DNA of 64,000 nucleotides from positions 62,001 through 126,000 of the forward strand of contig JAHDIK010000011.1 in NCBI GenBank assembly GCA_020630795.1, written 5' to 3'. A program made the translations under genes and the position numbers. The notes under the pieces are model-generated. The model had not been told where the DNA came from, made no database searches, and saw nothing but the letters and a program-made list of their open reading frames with translations. The stretch is from Colwellia sp. GTDB taxonomy: Bacteria > Pseudomonadota > Gammaproteobacteria > Enterobacterales > Alteromonadaceae. This document shows, piece by piece, positions 44,216 to 53,977 of the stretch (positions are counted from its first letter, which is position 1; every line of letters starts with the position of its first letter).

Positions 44216-45409
44216 GTGATTATTTTGGTTACAACTGACGTATTAATTATTGGTGCTGGGGCTGCTGGTTTAATGGCTGCAGCTACTGCTGGCTATAGAG
44301 GAAAAAACGTTACCGTTGTAGACATGGGTAAAAAGCCCGGACGAAAAATACTCATCAGCGGCGGTGGGCGTTGTAATTTTACTAACGAAAACCCAACGCC
44401 TGATAATTACTTATGCCAAAACCCTCATTTTGTAAAATCAGCCTTAAGTCGATATAGCGCGCAAGACTTTATTGAATTAATAGAGCGACACGGCGTTGAA
44501 TATCATCACAAAACATTAGGGCAGTTATTTTGCGATAACAGTGCGCAAGACATTGTCGACGTATTGATGACCGAATGTGAATGGGCAGGCGTGAATGTAC
44601 AATTGCGCAGCGAAGTATCAAGCGTTACAAAAGTAAACGACGGCTTTTTAGTATCAACAACAACCGACCAATACCAATGTAAATCGCTTATTGTAGCCTC
44701 TGGCGGATTAACCATGCCAAAGCTTGGTGCTACACCTATAGGCTACAAAATTGCGGAACAATTTGGTTTAAATGTATTACCAACCACGGCTGCACTTGTG
44801 CCGTTTACCTTACACGATTTTGACAAAGAACGTTTTGATGGCCTGTCTGGTATCAGTATTCCAACCACAGTTACCAGCGAAAGCGGCGTAACATTTAAAG
44901 AAAACATTCTCTTTACTCACCGAGGCTTATCAGGCCCTGCAATTTTACAAATATCTTCGTTTTGGCAAGCAGGCCAAGGTGTGAGCATCAACCTGCTACC
45001 AGAACGCTCAATTACCGACGAGGTTAATGACTGGCGCGAAAGCAACCCGAAAAAATCATTAAAGAATATGCTCGCCACTCTTCTCCCCAAAAGCTTCATA
45101 GAAGCAATGGTTAGTCAAAATGAAATTATCGACAAAGCTATTAATCAGCTAAGCAAATCAGAAGTAGATGCGCTAAGTGTGTATTTACACCAATGGCAAA
45201 TAAAACCCAATGGTACCGAAGGATATCGCACCGCAGAGGTAACTTTAGGAGGCGTAGACACCGACGAACTCAGCTCTAAAACGTTTGAAGCAAAAAAAGT
45301 AGAAAACCTATACTTTATCGGTGAGGTAATTGACGTAACGGGTTGGCTAGGCGGCTATAATTTTTCGTTTTGCTGGGCGGCTGGTGTCGCATGTGGTTTA
45401 GCGGTTTAA
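44216..45409 (+). CDS. YhiN/HI0933-family FAD-dependent oxidoreductase
   Basis: This 397-residue flavoprotein has the N-terminal Rossmann VLIIGAGAAGLMAAATAG, then GKKPGRKILISGGGRCNFTN, and C-terminal EVTLGGVDTDELSSKTFEAKKVENLYFIGEVIDVTGWLGGYNFSFCWAAG. These are hallmarks of the HI0933 family. The role is not established. The start is uncertain: GTG 44216 or the later TTG 44225, since no ATG is suitable. A small conserved gene follows 18 bp later. Confidence 0.88.
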   Translation: MIILVTTDVLIIGAGAAGLMAAATAGYRGKNVTVVDMGKKPGRKILISGGGRCNFTNENPTPDNYLCQNPHFVKSALSRYSAQDFIELIERHGVEYHHKTLGQLFCDNSAQDIVDVLMTECEWAGVNVQLRSEVSSVTKVNDGFLVSTTTDQYQCKSLIVASGGLTMPKLGATPIGYKIAEQFGLNVLPTTAALVPFTLHDFDKERFDGLSGISIPTTVTSESGVTFKENILFTHRGLSGPAILQISSFWQAGQGVSINLLPERSITDEVNDWRESNPKKSLKNMLATLLPKSFIEAMVSQNEIIDKAINQLSKSEVDALSVYLHQWQIKPNGTEGYRTAEVTLGGVDTDELSSKTFEAKKVENLYFIGEVIDVTGWLGGYNFSFCWAAGVACGLAV

Positions 45410-45427
45410 TCCTAAGAAATACTACGA

Positions 45428-45736
45428 ATGAAAAAACTATCAAAAGTACAACTAAAGCAACAAGCGGCCGTAATGGACGTAGCAACAAAAATAGAAGAAC
45501 AAGCTTTTAACGAGCTAACGGGAATGGAAGAATGCTGGTTTGATATGGATTATGACGCCTTTCCTGGCTCGTTACTGGTAAGACTGCAGTTTAAAACAGA
45601 AAGCGACATGCAAAATGCCAAACCAGAGTTATTAATCTGGCAAAAACGTTTAAGCGGTTTGTTATTGAAAAAAGGTATTTTACTTAAAGATATGCGTAAA
45701 CACTTAGTATTTACGCTAGCAGAAGATGATGAGTAA
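45428..45736 (+). CDS. Conserved hypothetical protein (102 aa)
   Basis: This small soluble protein has an N-terminal basic helix (KLSKVQLKQQAAVMDVATKIEEQAF), a core FDMDYDAFPGSLLVRLQFKTESD, and a C-terminal helix with RLSGLLLKKGILLKDMRKHLVF. Composition and placement 18 bp behind the YhiN-like gene support a real, co-transcribed gene. I do not recognise a family with known function. Confidence 0.7.
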   Translation: MKKLSKVQLKQQAAVMDVATKIEEQAFNELTGMEECWFDMDYDAFPGSLLVRLQFKTESDMQNAKPELLIWQKRLSGLLLKKGILLKDMRKHLVFTLAEDDE

Positions 45737-45772
45737 ATAGCTCTCTAATTTAATTGGTTAAAGCACATAGAC

Positions 45773-47104
45773 TTAACTCCCCATTACATTTAAACCACAT
45801 ACTCGAATTAAATTACCTGTTATGCCTTGTGATTGAGGCGACGCGATAAATGATATCGTTTCAGCTACATCTATAGGTAATCCCCCTTGCGATAATGCAC
45901 TCATTCTTCGCCCTGCAAACCTTGTAAATAAGGGTATTGAGGCCGTCATATCTGTTTCAATAAAACCAGGAGCAACAGCGTTTATTGTAATATGTTGATC
46001 AGATAACTGCTCTGGCATGCTTTCAATCATACCAATAACACCTGCTTTTGATGTTGCATAGTTAGTTTGCCCAACATTACCGGCAATACCACTAATAGAA
46101 GACACGCACACTATTCGTCCATGATTATTAATACACTGGTTATTAAGCAAATGCGTATTAATGTTTTCTATACTCGTTAAATTTACTGCCAAAACTTGAT
46201 CCCACTGTTCCTCTCTCATAGACACCAACATTTTGTCGCGTGTTATACCCGCGTTATGCACTACAATGTCGACAGCACCTGCAATTTTTTTGATCGCACC
46301 CTCGATTAATTGCGGCGAATTTTCATCCGTGATATTTGCGAAAATGGCTTCACCACCTATCGATTGCATGACACTTGTTAGTTGTTGAGCTTGTGGCATG
46401 TCTAAACCAATAACTTTTGCACCATCACGCGCTAATGTTTTGGCTATATCAGCGCCAATTCCTCGCGATGCACCAGTTACCAATGCTACTTTTCCTTCCA
46501 GAGGTTGTTGCCAATTGCCACTCGCTTTATCGTTAGATAAATAATTGTTGAGAGTAACAACTTGTCCGTTAACGTAGGCGCTGCGATACGACAATAAGAA
46601 ACGGAGTGGAGAGGCAATATTTTGCTCAATACCATTATGCGTATAAATTAAATTAGCGGTAACTCCTTTACGCCCAACTTCTTTCGCTATTGATTTTATA
46701 AAACCAACCAAACTTCGCTGCGCTGTAGCCTTTTTACTGCTTAAACAGTGTTTAGGGTCAATTCCAATAACGACAATTTTACCGCTAGCATTAACTTTTC
46801 TAAGCGTAGCATTAAAGAAACGATAAAGTGATTTAAGCTCGTCTACTGATTGAATATGAGTAGCGTTATACACAACGCCACCATACTTTTCGCTATCCGA
46901 GGCAGTCACAATATTACCATCTAGAATTTGAGCTAAGTGCTCACATGCAGGTTGTGATGAGCATTCATTCACCAATATGTTTTCGACCAAAGCAGAGGTG
47001 TTGTTATCAACTCTTTTTAATGCGGGAGGAATAGGTAAGCCGAGCACCTTTAGTAGCTTATTACCTAGTGGAGACTGGCTAAATTGCATGTACTTGTCTG
47101 CCAT
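45773..47104 (-). CDS. Two-domain FabG4-like 3-oxoacyl-ACP reductase (SDR)
   Basis: This is 443 residues from ATG 47104 (MADKYMQFSQ), chosen because GGGGA lies eight bases upstream. Residues 1-205 form a degenerate N-terminal SDR-like domain. Residues 206-443 are a complete [54 protein letters not shown] with the YxxxK pair, and a C-terminal GLNVMG tail. This high-molecular-weight FabG type uses NADH for beta-ketoacyl reduction. It is the distal minus-strand gene behind the sugar porter, across a terminator, so a link to agar use is doubtful. Confidence 0.88.
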   Translation of the reverse strand: MADKYMQFSQSPLGNKLLKVLGLPIPPALKRVDNNTSALVENILVNECSSQPACEHLAQILDGNIVTASDSEKYGGVVYNATHIQSVDELKSLYRFFNATLRKVNASGKIVVIGIDPKHCLSSKKATAQRSLVGFIKSIAKEVGRKGVTANLIYTHNGIEQNIASPLRFLLSYRSAYVNGQVVTLNNYLSNDKASGNWQQPLEGKVALVTGASRGIGADIAKTLARDGAKVIGLDMPQAQQLTSVMQSIGGEAIFANITDENSPQLIEGAIKKIAGAVDIVVHNAGITRDKMLVSMREEQWDQVLAVNLTSIENINTHLLNNQCINNHGRIVCVSSISGIAGNVGQTNYATSKAGVIGMIESMPEQLSDQHITINAVAPGFIETDMTASIPLFTRFAGRRMSALSQGGLPIDVAETISFIASPQSQGITGNLIRVCGLNVMGS

Positions 47105-47200
47105 GAACATATTCCCCGTGAGCAAGAGTTTTTAAAGGCTATGCGCCTAATATTAAAAGTGCTTGCATGATTAACGATGAAAGCACTTTATTCAAGTGAT

Positions 47201-47227
47201 AAAAAAGCCCCAACATAAGTTGAGGCT
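47201..47227 (-). terminator. Terminator after the sugar porter gene
   Basis: Read on the minus strand, AGCCTCAAC (47219-47227) and GTTGGGGCT (47206-47214) form a 9-bp stem with one G-U pair and a 4-nt loop, followed by six T. It lies 45 bp after the stop. Confidence 0.85.
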
Positions 47228-47271
47228 TAACAATCTATTTATTTACTCTAATTCGAGTAATAAAAACTAAC

Positions 47272-48846
47272 CTATTTTACGGCTAACTCTTGCTCTATTT
47301 CTTCTATGGTTTTGTTTTTAGTTTCAGGTATCACTTTGTATGAAAACAACAACCCAATAACACAACAAACAAGGTATAAACCAAAGGTTGAAACAGCTCC
47401 CATGTTTTCAAGCTGCCATGGGAAGAATAACGGAACCACAACGCCACCAAATACACTCGCAACAAAACCACATAATGGAATAGCAACAGCACGTACTTTC
47501 GTGGTGAATACTTCAGACAATAAAATCCAAACCACTGGGCCTAATGAAAAATTATATGCACACTGAAAACTAATAATACCAATCAGCACCATAATACCGT
47601 TAATAGACGTAGCAGCCGTCATTATGCTGCTTTCAAATTTAACAAAACTCTCGCGCCCTATTTGGCTTTCTACCGCTTGTTTAAACTCAAAATCAGACGC
47701 ATATTGCACATTTAATAAAGGCTGTAATAAATCCATGTCTATAGATTCTTTCAGTACCATTACTGTTTCAGCCGTTAACATGTAAGTTGCGTTAAAAAAG
47801 CCTAGCGTAACTAAACCTAAACTAGCAATCGCCCAAATTAATCCACCTAATAAAATAGGCCTTCTACCAAGTTTATCGATAAATACGAGCGCTAAAACCG
47901 TGAAAAACAAACCGATACCACCCACCATTACGGTTTGGCCAAACGCCGAGCTTTCACTGCCACCTAACTGTGAAAAAATAGTAGGCATATAAGCTAAAAC
48001 AGCATTCATTCCTGTCATTGGTTGAATAATCGTTACCACCACACCAATAATTAATGCCGTACGCATGGTAGGTGTAAGTAACAATTTAAACTGCTGAGCT
48101 AAAGAAAGTGTGTGATGGTCGGTATCATCTAAGCTATGAACAATCTCATTAAGCTCTTGCTCCAAATGCTCTGGCTCTGTAATTTTGGTGAGTGCTTTTT
48201 TCGCTTTTGCGTCTTTCCCGTTTAGCGCTAACCATCGAGGGCTTTCAGGTACAATAAACAGCGCGATAAACCACAATAATGCTGGTAAAATTTCTGCGCC
48301 TAACATCCAACGCCAAGCATTGTCGGCATGTAAACCAATAGCATTCGCCCAATCAGCGCCCTGTTCTGTTGCATTAATAACGTAATAGTTAAAAATTTGC
48401 GCAACAAAAATACCTATTACAATATTAAGTTGATTTAACCCAACCAGTTTACCGCGAGATTTAGGTGGAGCGATTTCACCAATATACATAGAAGCTAACG
48501 ACAAAGAAGCAAATGCTAGGCCTCCTAAAAACCGAGACCAAAATAAAAAGTCTGCACTTGGCGCATAAGCTGACCCAATAGCTGACAATGTATAGAGTGC
48601 TGCAATAACTAACGCCGTGTTTTTACGGCCAAATCGATCAGAAAAATAACTCGTACAAATAAGACCAACTAACGCGCCCCACCCTGGGCCAGAAACAATG
48701 TAACCAACTTCGAGTGCACTTAACCCAAACTCGGTTGTAATGGTTTTAATAGTGCCTGATATCAACACAATATCTAATCCAAATACAAAACCACCAAAGG
48801 CAATGATTAATGAATATAGAAAAGCGTTTTGAGTGGGTGTTAGCAT
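47272..48846 (-). CDS. Sugar-porter MFS transporter (agar-sugar uptake candidate)
   Basis: This 524-residue protein has twelve predicted membrane helices and sugar-porter signatures: DRFGRKNTALV after helix 2, PESPRWLALNGK after helix 6, IDKLGRRPILLGG, and PETKNKTIEEIEQEL at the C-terminus. QPMTGMNAVLAYMPTIF matches the helix-7 sugar-binding motif. It lies 73 bp behind the GH117 gene across an attenuator-like hairpin, so it probably imports galactose, AHG or small neoagaro-oligosaccharides, coupled to H+ or Na+. Substrate is inferred. Confidence 0.92.
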   Translation of the reverse strand: MLTPTQNAFLYSLIIAFGGFVFGLDIVLISGTIKTITTEFGLSALEVGYIVSGPGWGALVGLICTSYFSDRFGRKNTALVIAALYTLSAIGSAYAPSADFLFWSRFLGGLAFASLSLASMYIGEIAPPKSRGKLVGLNQLNIVIGIFVAQIFNYYVINATEQGADWANAIGLHADNAWRWMLGAEILPALLWFIALFIVPESPRWLALNGKDAKAKKALTKITEPEHLEQELNEIVHSLDDTDHHTLSLAQQFKLLLTPTMRTALIIGVVVTIIQPMTGMNAVLAYMPTIFSQLGGSESSAFGQTVMVGGIGLFFTVLALVFIDKLGRRPILLGGLIWAIASLGLVTLGFFNATYMLTAETVMVLKESIDMDLLQPLLNVQYASDFEFKQAVESQIGRESFVKFESSIMTAATSINGIMVLIGIISFQCAYNFSLGPVVWILLSEVFTTKVRAVAIPLCGFVASVFGGVVVPLFFPWQLENMGAVSTFGLYLVCCVIGLLFSYKVIPETKNKTIEEIEQELAVK

Positions 48847-48873
48847 AGTAAACTACCTACTTTATTATGATGT

Positions 48874-48904
48874 AAAAAAGCCACCCTAAACGTATTAGCG
48901 TGGC
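48874..48904 (-). terminator. Terminator/attenuator between GH117 and the sugar porter
   Basis: Arms of ten bases with one mismatch (48880-48889 and 48895-48904) have a 5-nt loop and are followed on the minus strand by TTTTTT (48879-48874). With only 27 bp left before the porter start, porter expression probably depends partly on read-through. Confidence 0.65.
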
Positions 48905-48919
48905 CTATTATGATTAAAT

Positions 48920-50002
48920 TTAGCTTCCAGTATTTTGGAATGTACCTGCGTCTAACACCTGCTTTCTTGGCTTAAACTTGCAAATGTAATTCCAGTTCCA
49001 GCTTGCGTCGTATTTATGGCAAAGTCCCCATGAAATACCCGGTGCTGGTAATGTATTTGGTTCTTCTACTCGATATAAACCAATCGCTTCTGGTGCGCCT
49101 TTAACATGTGCTTTTATGTCAAAGTTAATACCATCAGGGGCAAATTGTACTGTGTTTTTTTCTGGTCCATCTGTTGTTAGCAATGATGCGACCCCACCTT
49201 GGTAATTCCACACAACGACTTCGTGTCCACTGTTTGAAATAGGGTTATATTCTGACTTTACATAAGGTCCATGTACGTTGTCGGCTATTGCAACACCATG
49301 TTTGATTTCTCGGCCACCAAAATTCATGCCTTCACCCATCGTTTCACCTTTGTAATAAAGATAAAACTTGCCATTAACAACTAGCAAACATGGATCATGT
49401 ACTTTATGGCTATCAAAACTACCTTTGCTTTTTACATGAAAACGGTTGTCTTCATCGCCTAACCATTCACCGTCTTTTGACGGACTTAAAATAGGCTCTG
49501 GTGATTTAGTCCAAGGACCATAAGGTGAGTCTGCCGTTGCAAGCGCAATTTCTTCGTATTGGCGATTGTTATATGGATACTGAACCGATTGATAAACAAG
49601 GTAGAATTTATTTTCATGCTTAAGTACTTCAGGTGTAAAAACCGCTCGGTCGTCATATGCACCTGCTTCCCCACGCTCAATGGCTACACCTTCTTCTTTC
49701 CAAACTTCTCCGTCTTCCGACGACGCATGCCATACCTCAGTTAAATCCCAAGGAAACACTTTATCGTTAGGGTTATCAGAACCAAAACCTACTGTTTCAC
49801 CTTCACCTTTTGTGTACCACACATGGTATTTACCATCAGACTCAATAACTGATGAAGGATCACGTCTTATTACACCTTCTTCAAACGCAAAGTCGCCTTT
49901 TAATTCTTGTACATCAAATTCAGTAAGCCATTCAGACGTTTTTGAATCGTAACCACGCTCTATAGCTCTTTGACTCGCTAAACTTAATTTTTTGTTTTGC
50001 AT
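48920..50002 (-). CDS. GH117 alpha-1,3-L-neoagarobiose hydrolase
   Basis: This 360-residue five-bladed propeller enzyme has no signal peptide, so it is probably cytosolic. It has the GH117 N-terminal swap motif SxAxxR (Ser7-Leu-Ala-Ser-Gln-Arg12). Signature stretches include [20 protein letters not shown] with Asp48 as a candidate base, [20 protein letters not shown] and [23 protein letters not shown]. The C-terminus has [18 protein letters not shown]. It cleaves neoagarobiose to D-galactose and 3,6-anhydro-L-galactose. It is divergent from the NHL propeller gene, with the TTGTTAACAA element in the shared region. Confidence 0.92.
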   Translation of the reverse strand: MQNKKLSLASQRAIERGYDSKTSEWLTEFDVQELKGDFAFEEGVIRRDPSSVIESDGKYHVWYTKGEGETVGFGSDNPNDKVFPWDLTEVWHASSEDGEVWKEEGVAIERGEAGAYDDRAVFTPEVLKHENKFYLVYQSVQYPYNNRQYEEIALATADSPYGPWTKSPEPILSPSKDGEWLGDEDNRFHVKSKGSFDSHKVHDPCLLVVNGKFYLYYKGETMGEGMNFGGREIKHGVAIADNVHGPYVKSEYNPISNSGHEVVVWNYQGGVASLLTTDGPEKNTVQFAPDGINFDIKAHVKGAPEAIGLYRVEEPNTLPAPGISWGLCHKYDASWNWNYICKFKPRKQVLDAGTFQNTGS

Positions 50003-50334
50003 AACAACCTCAAGTATTTCTGTGTGCTAACAATATTGTCGTATTGAGCGTTGTGAATAGGGTAATAAACATTGCGAAAATTCACGCGACTTAATCGCTC
50101 ACGACTTTTTAATCCATATTAATCATGTTACCTTAATAGTTATATTTTGTTAACAATTAAATATTTTGTTATTTAATATCTATTACAATTAATCGAATAA
50201 AAATAGCGCGTTATTCATTAAATCAATAAGTTACTATCACAAAGGCTTTTGCAATTAAAAGCAACTTATTTGATTAGCCTAGCAATTATTTAAGCATAAA
50301 ACCTACATATATAGGGTTACACACCAAGGTCACC
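50003..50334. other. 332-bp divergent control region between GH117 and the NHL propeller gene
   Basis: No coding frame is present. It contains the TTGTTAACAA core (50147-50156) and a 10-bp palindrome ACAATATTGT at 50030-50039, 28 bp from the GH117 start, built from the same half-sites. The remainder is AT-rich and should hold both promoters. Confidence 0.6.
50146..50157. promoter_or_regulatory. Agar-locus operator copy (TTTGTTAACAAT)
   Basis: The core TTGTTAACAA is perfect and the outer base differs at one position from ATTGTTAACAAT. It is placed about midway in the divergent GH117/NHL region. Confidence 0.5.
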
Positions 50335-51438
50335 ATGAAAAATACAACACATAATCACGCTTCATATCTAGCCTTAACCGCACCTAAAAACGGTAAATCT
50401 CCACACGACACAATTGTAGGTAGTGGCGATTTTAAATATCGCGTTGATTGCCTATGGGGGTTGCTCAATAGCAATAAATACCCTGTAGAAAATTGCCATA
50501 GCCTAGCAGTAGACTCAAACAACCGAATTGTTATGGTGACCGACAACCCTCAAAACAATGTGATCATATATAATCAAGATGGTAGCTATCACGACAGTTG
50601 GGGAACCATGTTTCCTGGAGCACACGCAGGAAAAGTAGTAAATGAAAATGGTGAAGACTTTATTTACATTGTAGACAGTGGTTGGATTGTAAACCGGCAC
50701 TGGGACGGCGTATCAACCGACAAGTGGGACTCGCCTTACAACAAAGTTATCGCGCAAGCAGGCTTTGTTGCTAAGCTAACACTTTCGGGGCAACTCGTTT
50801 TTACCATTAGCCACCCGCAAACCATTGATATTTACACACCAGACATGCCTTTTCGCCCTACCGACATTACCGCAGCACCCAACGGCGATTTATATGTGAT
50901 TGACGGTTATGGCTCAGATTATGTTATTCAATATGACGCACAAGGCCGATATATCAGACATTGGGGCGGCCATAACAATCAAGACACTCATTACAATTTA
51001 TCTAATGTTCATGGTATTGAACTTGATACCAGAAACCCAAACCAACCTGTTTTAATGATTGGTTCACGTGGTGAACAAGCTATCAAGTCATACTCGTTAA
51101 CAGGTGAATACATAAGCACATTAAAAGTACCTGGCGCATGGATTCATGGCCCTACATTTAAAAACGATTATTTTTATAGCCCTGTATGCTGGGCTGATAT
51201 CAACAACAACAATGCTGGCAAATCAGGCTTTATCAGCATTTTTGATAAACATAATAAACTTGTTACCAACATAGGCGGCACACAGCCAGAGTACGTTAAC
51301 AACGAATTACAACCAATATCGACAACGTGGGATGTATTTACGCATTGCCATGGTTTGTGTTTAGACAACGACGAAAATTTATATGTTGGACAATGGAACA
51401 ATAACAAAAGTTACCCATGGAAATTATCGAGATTGTAA
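50335..51438 (+). CDS. NHL-repeat six-bladed propeller protein (peptidyl-amidoglycolate-lyase-like)
   Basis: This 367-residue protein has no signal peptide and has NHL-type blades: HSLAVDSNNRIVMVTDNPQNNVIIYNQDGSY, PTDITAAPNGDLYVIDGYGSDYVIQYDAQGRYIRHWGG, NVHGIELDTRNP and HCHGLCLDNDENLYVGQW. The closest resemblance is to the lyase part of peptidyl-alpha-hydroxyglycine alpha-amidating enzymes, but that chemistry is improbable here. It lies between the GH117 and GH50 genes and is bracketed by the locus palindrome, so it probably acts on an agar-derived sugar or lactone. Function is unknown. Confidence 0.75.
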   Translation: MKNTTHNHASYLALTAPKNGKSPHDTIVGSGDFKYRVDCLWGLLNSNKYPVENCHSLAVDSNNRIVMVTDNPQNNVIIYNQDGSYHDSWGTMFPGAHAGKVVNENGEDFIYIVDSGWIVNRHWDGVSTDKWDSPYNKVIAQAGFVAKLTLSGQLVFTISHPQTIDIYTPDMPFRPTDITAAPNGDLYVIDGYGSDYVIQYDAQGRYIRHWGGHNNQDTHYNLSNVHGIELDTRNPNQPVLMIGSRGEQAIKSYSLTGEYISTLKVPGAWIHGPTFKNDYFYSPVCWADINNNNAGKSGFISIFDKHNKLVTNIGGTQPEYVNNELQPISTTWDVFTHCHGLCLDNDENLYVGQWNNNKSYPWKLSRL

Positions 51439-51459
51439 ATGAACAACGCTGTGCAATAT

Positions 51460-51513
51460 TTGACATTAACCGTAGATAGCTTCAATATGGTGAACAGCAC
51501 AATTGTTAACAAT
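51460..51513 (+). promoter_or_regulatory. GH50 agarase promoter with downstream operator
   Basis: A consensus -35 TTGACA (51460-51465) and a weak -10 CAATAT (51483-51488) are 17 bp apart. The perfect palindrome ATTGTTAACAAT (51502-51513) lies just past the predicted transcription start, a position typical for repression. The agarase start codon is 75 bp further. Confidence 0.55.
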
Positions 51514-51588
51514 CACCAATATACAAAGTAAATATAAAAATATTTTTGGCTGAATATCGCACTAAAAATTAAAATATAGAGAGAAACG

Positions 51589-53916
51589 ATGAAACCACTT
51601 AAATCATTGCTCATGTTTTCAGCAGCTGCATTAGCAGCAGGTTGTCAATCTGACCCTCAACAACAAACACAACAAAACACACAACAACCTGCCCCGTTGC
51701 TACAAATAGCTACATTTAACCAAGAATCACCTCTTGTTAATTTGTCGTACGCTAACGCAGAAGGTTCTATCAAAAATAACGAGCTAAGCGTAAAGTTTAA
51801 TAATACAAACAACACGTATACCGATATAAGCATAGAGCCTAAAACTGCATGGGACTGGAGCAAATTTGAAGATTTCAATTTAGCGTTTGATATTGCGAAT
51901 AAAGGTGATCGTTCAACACAAATTTATTTAGACATAACTGACGGTAATGGCGATAACTACACACGTTCAGTGAGTGTTCCTCAAGGCGACTTTAAAACCT
52001 ACTACGCAAAAATGAAAGGGCACGATCTAGCAACGCCAGAAGGTGAAGACGGTGTAGAGCTTAACTTCACGTCTGGTTTACGCTCTAACCCTGATACGTG
52101 GGCGAGCAACGAAATACAATTTATTTCATTGTGGGGTAAGAAAAACTTAGATCTTACATCAATCAAAAAAATACGTATTAGTGTTCAACACGCCCTATTT
52201 AATAAACAAATTCAACTTAAAAATATTAGGCTACGCGCTAATCCTAAAATGGATGAAGCATTTTTAACCAATATTGTTGATGAGTATGGGCAAAATACTA
52301 AACAAGAATTTGTAGGTAAAGTATCTTCTGACGCTCAACTTATCGAAGAGAAAAACGCTGAACGACAAGGCTTTATTGATCACCAACCCAAAGACCGCTC
52401 TAAATTTGGTGGTTGGGCATCAGGTCCTAAACTCAAAGCGACTGGATATTTCCGTACTGAAAAAGTGAATGGCATTTGGTCATTAGTAGACCCAGAAGGC
52501 TACATCTTTTTCTCGTCGGGTATTGCAAATACTCGCTTATCTAACACATCAACAATGACAGGTTACGACTTCCCTAAAGCAGCTATTGAGCAGAAGAAAT
52601 CGACAGATGTAACACCTGAAGACTCACAAGGTCTTAACCGCGTACCAAATTCAGCTGTACCTGCTCGTTTTGAAGCGTCATCAACACGAAAAAACATGTT
52701 CACATGGTTGCCTGACTACGATGCAGACTTAGGTAAACATTACGGTTACCGTCGTAGCGCACACTCAGGGCCTCTAAAGAAAGGCGAAACATACAGCTTT
52801 TACTCAGCCAACTTAGAACGTAAATACGGTGGCGAGCCGGGTGGTTTTATGAAAGCGTGGGAACAAACAACGCTAGATCGTATGACATCTTGGGGCTTTA
52901 CGTCTTTTGGTAACTGGGTAGATCCTGCTTTTTACTCAAACGAACAAGTACCATACTTTGCTAATGGTTGGATAGTTGGCGACTTTAAAACAGTATCAAG
53001 CGGCAACGACTTTTGGTCGCCTATGCCAGATGTATTCGACCCTAAATTTGAAGAGCGTGCAATGCACACCACCAGCGTAATTGCTGAAGAAGTACAAAAT
53101 TCTCCGTGGTGTGTTGGTGTGTTTATTGATAATGAAAAAAGCTTCGGTCGCTCTGAAACTATTCAAGCACAATACGGCATCGTTATTCATACACTTAAAC
53201 GTGATGGAGCTGACGTACCAACTAAAGCTGAATTTACTCGCTTAATGAAAGAGAAATATGCAAGCATTGATAAGTTAAACAAGGTTTGGAAAAAGAACGT
53301 TGCTAGCTGGGATGATTTCAACAAAGGCGTTGATTCAACAATTAACTCTGACGCTCAAGTAGAAGATTACTCAATACTATTAGAAGCTTATGCAACAAAA
53401 TACTTCAGTGTAGTACATAAAGCGGTAACTAAGTATTTGCCTAACCATATGTATATGGGCGCTCGTTTCCCTGGTTGGGGCATGCCAAAAGAAGCCGTTA
53501 AAGCAGCAGCTAAATATGCTGATGTAATGAGTTACAACTCATACAAAGAAGGTTTACATCATAAAAAATGGGAATTCTTAAAAGACGTTGATATGCCAAG
53601 TATTATTGGTGAATATCATGTAGGTGCAACTGACAGTGGTTTGTATCACCCAGGACTTATTCACGCAGCTAACCAAGAAGACCGCGCGAGTATGTATGAA
53701 GACTACATGAACTCAGTAATTGATAATCCTTACTTTGTTGGCGCACATTGGTTTCAATACATAGATTCGCCACTAACGGGTAGAGCGTATGATGGTGAAA
53801 ACTACAACGTTGGTTTTGTGTCAGTAACCGATACACCGTACACACCACTTATAAAATCAGCGCGTAAGATAAACGAGTCTATTTACACTCGTCGATATAA
53901 AAATATCAATAAGTAA
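51589..53916 (+). CDS. GH50 beta-agarase, lipoprotein
   Basis: This 775-residue protein has a signal peptide with a lipobox-like AAGC (Cys19) and a Gln-rich linker (residues 24-34). The N-terminal domain (about 38-220) looks like a carbohydrate-binding jelly roll, common in GH50 enzymes. The GH50 TIM barrel spans about 275-770 (GIWSLVDPEGYIFFSSGIANTRL). The acid/base is probably Glu516 in VFIDNEKSFGRSE and the nucleophile Glu675 in PSIIGEYHVGA. Their spacing matches the family. It should release neoagarobiose or neoagarotetraose from agarose at the cell surface. It is controlled by the locus palindrome, and a terminator follows. Confidence 0.93.
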   Translation: MKPLKSLLMFSAAALAAGCQSDPQQQTQQNTQQPAPLLQIATFNQESPLVNLSYANAEGSIKNNELSVKFNNTNNTYTDISIEPKTAWDWSKFEDFNLAFDIANKGDRSTQIYLDITDGNGDNYTRSVSVPQGDFKTYYAKMKGHDLATPEGEDGVELNFTSGLRSNPDTWASNEIQFISLWGKKNLDLTSIKKIRISVQHALFNKQIQLKNIRLRANPKMDEAFLTNIVDEYGQNTKQEFVGKVSSDAQLIEEKNAERQGFIDHQPKDRSKFGGWASGPKLKATGYFRTEKVNGIWSLVDPEGYIFFSSGIANTRLSNTSTMTGYDFPKAAIEQKKSTDVTPEDSQGLNRVPNSAVPARFEASSTRKNMFTWLPDYDADLGKHYGYRRSAHSGPLKKGETYSFYSANLERKYGGEPGGFMKAWEQTTLDRMTSWGFTSFGNWVDPAFYSNEQVPYFANGWIVGDFKTVSSGNDFWSPMPDVFDPKFEERAMHTTSVIAEEVQNSPWCVGVFIDNEKSFGRSETIQAQYGIVIHTLKRDGADVPTKAEFTRLMKEKYASIDKLNKVWKKNVASWDDFNKGVDSTINSDAQVEDYSILLEAYATKYFSVVHKAVTKYLPNHMYMGARFPGWGMPKEAVKAAAKYADVMSYNSYKEGLHHKKWEFLKDVDMPSIIGEYHVGATDSGLYHPGLIHAANQEDRASMYEDYMNSVIDNPYFVGAHWFQYIDSPLTGRAYDGENYNVGFVSVTDTPYTPLIKSARKINESIYTRRYKNINK

Positions 53917-53941
53917 TCAGGATTACATTCCTCGAAACTAC

Positions 53942-53969
53942 AAAGGCCTCTTATTTGAGGCCTTTTTTT
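53942..53969. terminator. Agarase/IclR shared terminator
   Basis: Perfect 9-bp arms (AAAGGCCTC at 53942-53950, complement at 53957-53965) have a 6-nt loop and a run of seven T. It lies between the convergent agarase and IclR genes. Confidence 0.9.
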
Positions 53970-53977
53970 ATCGTACG

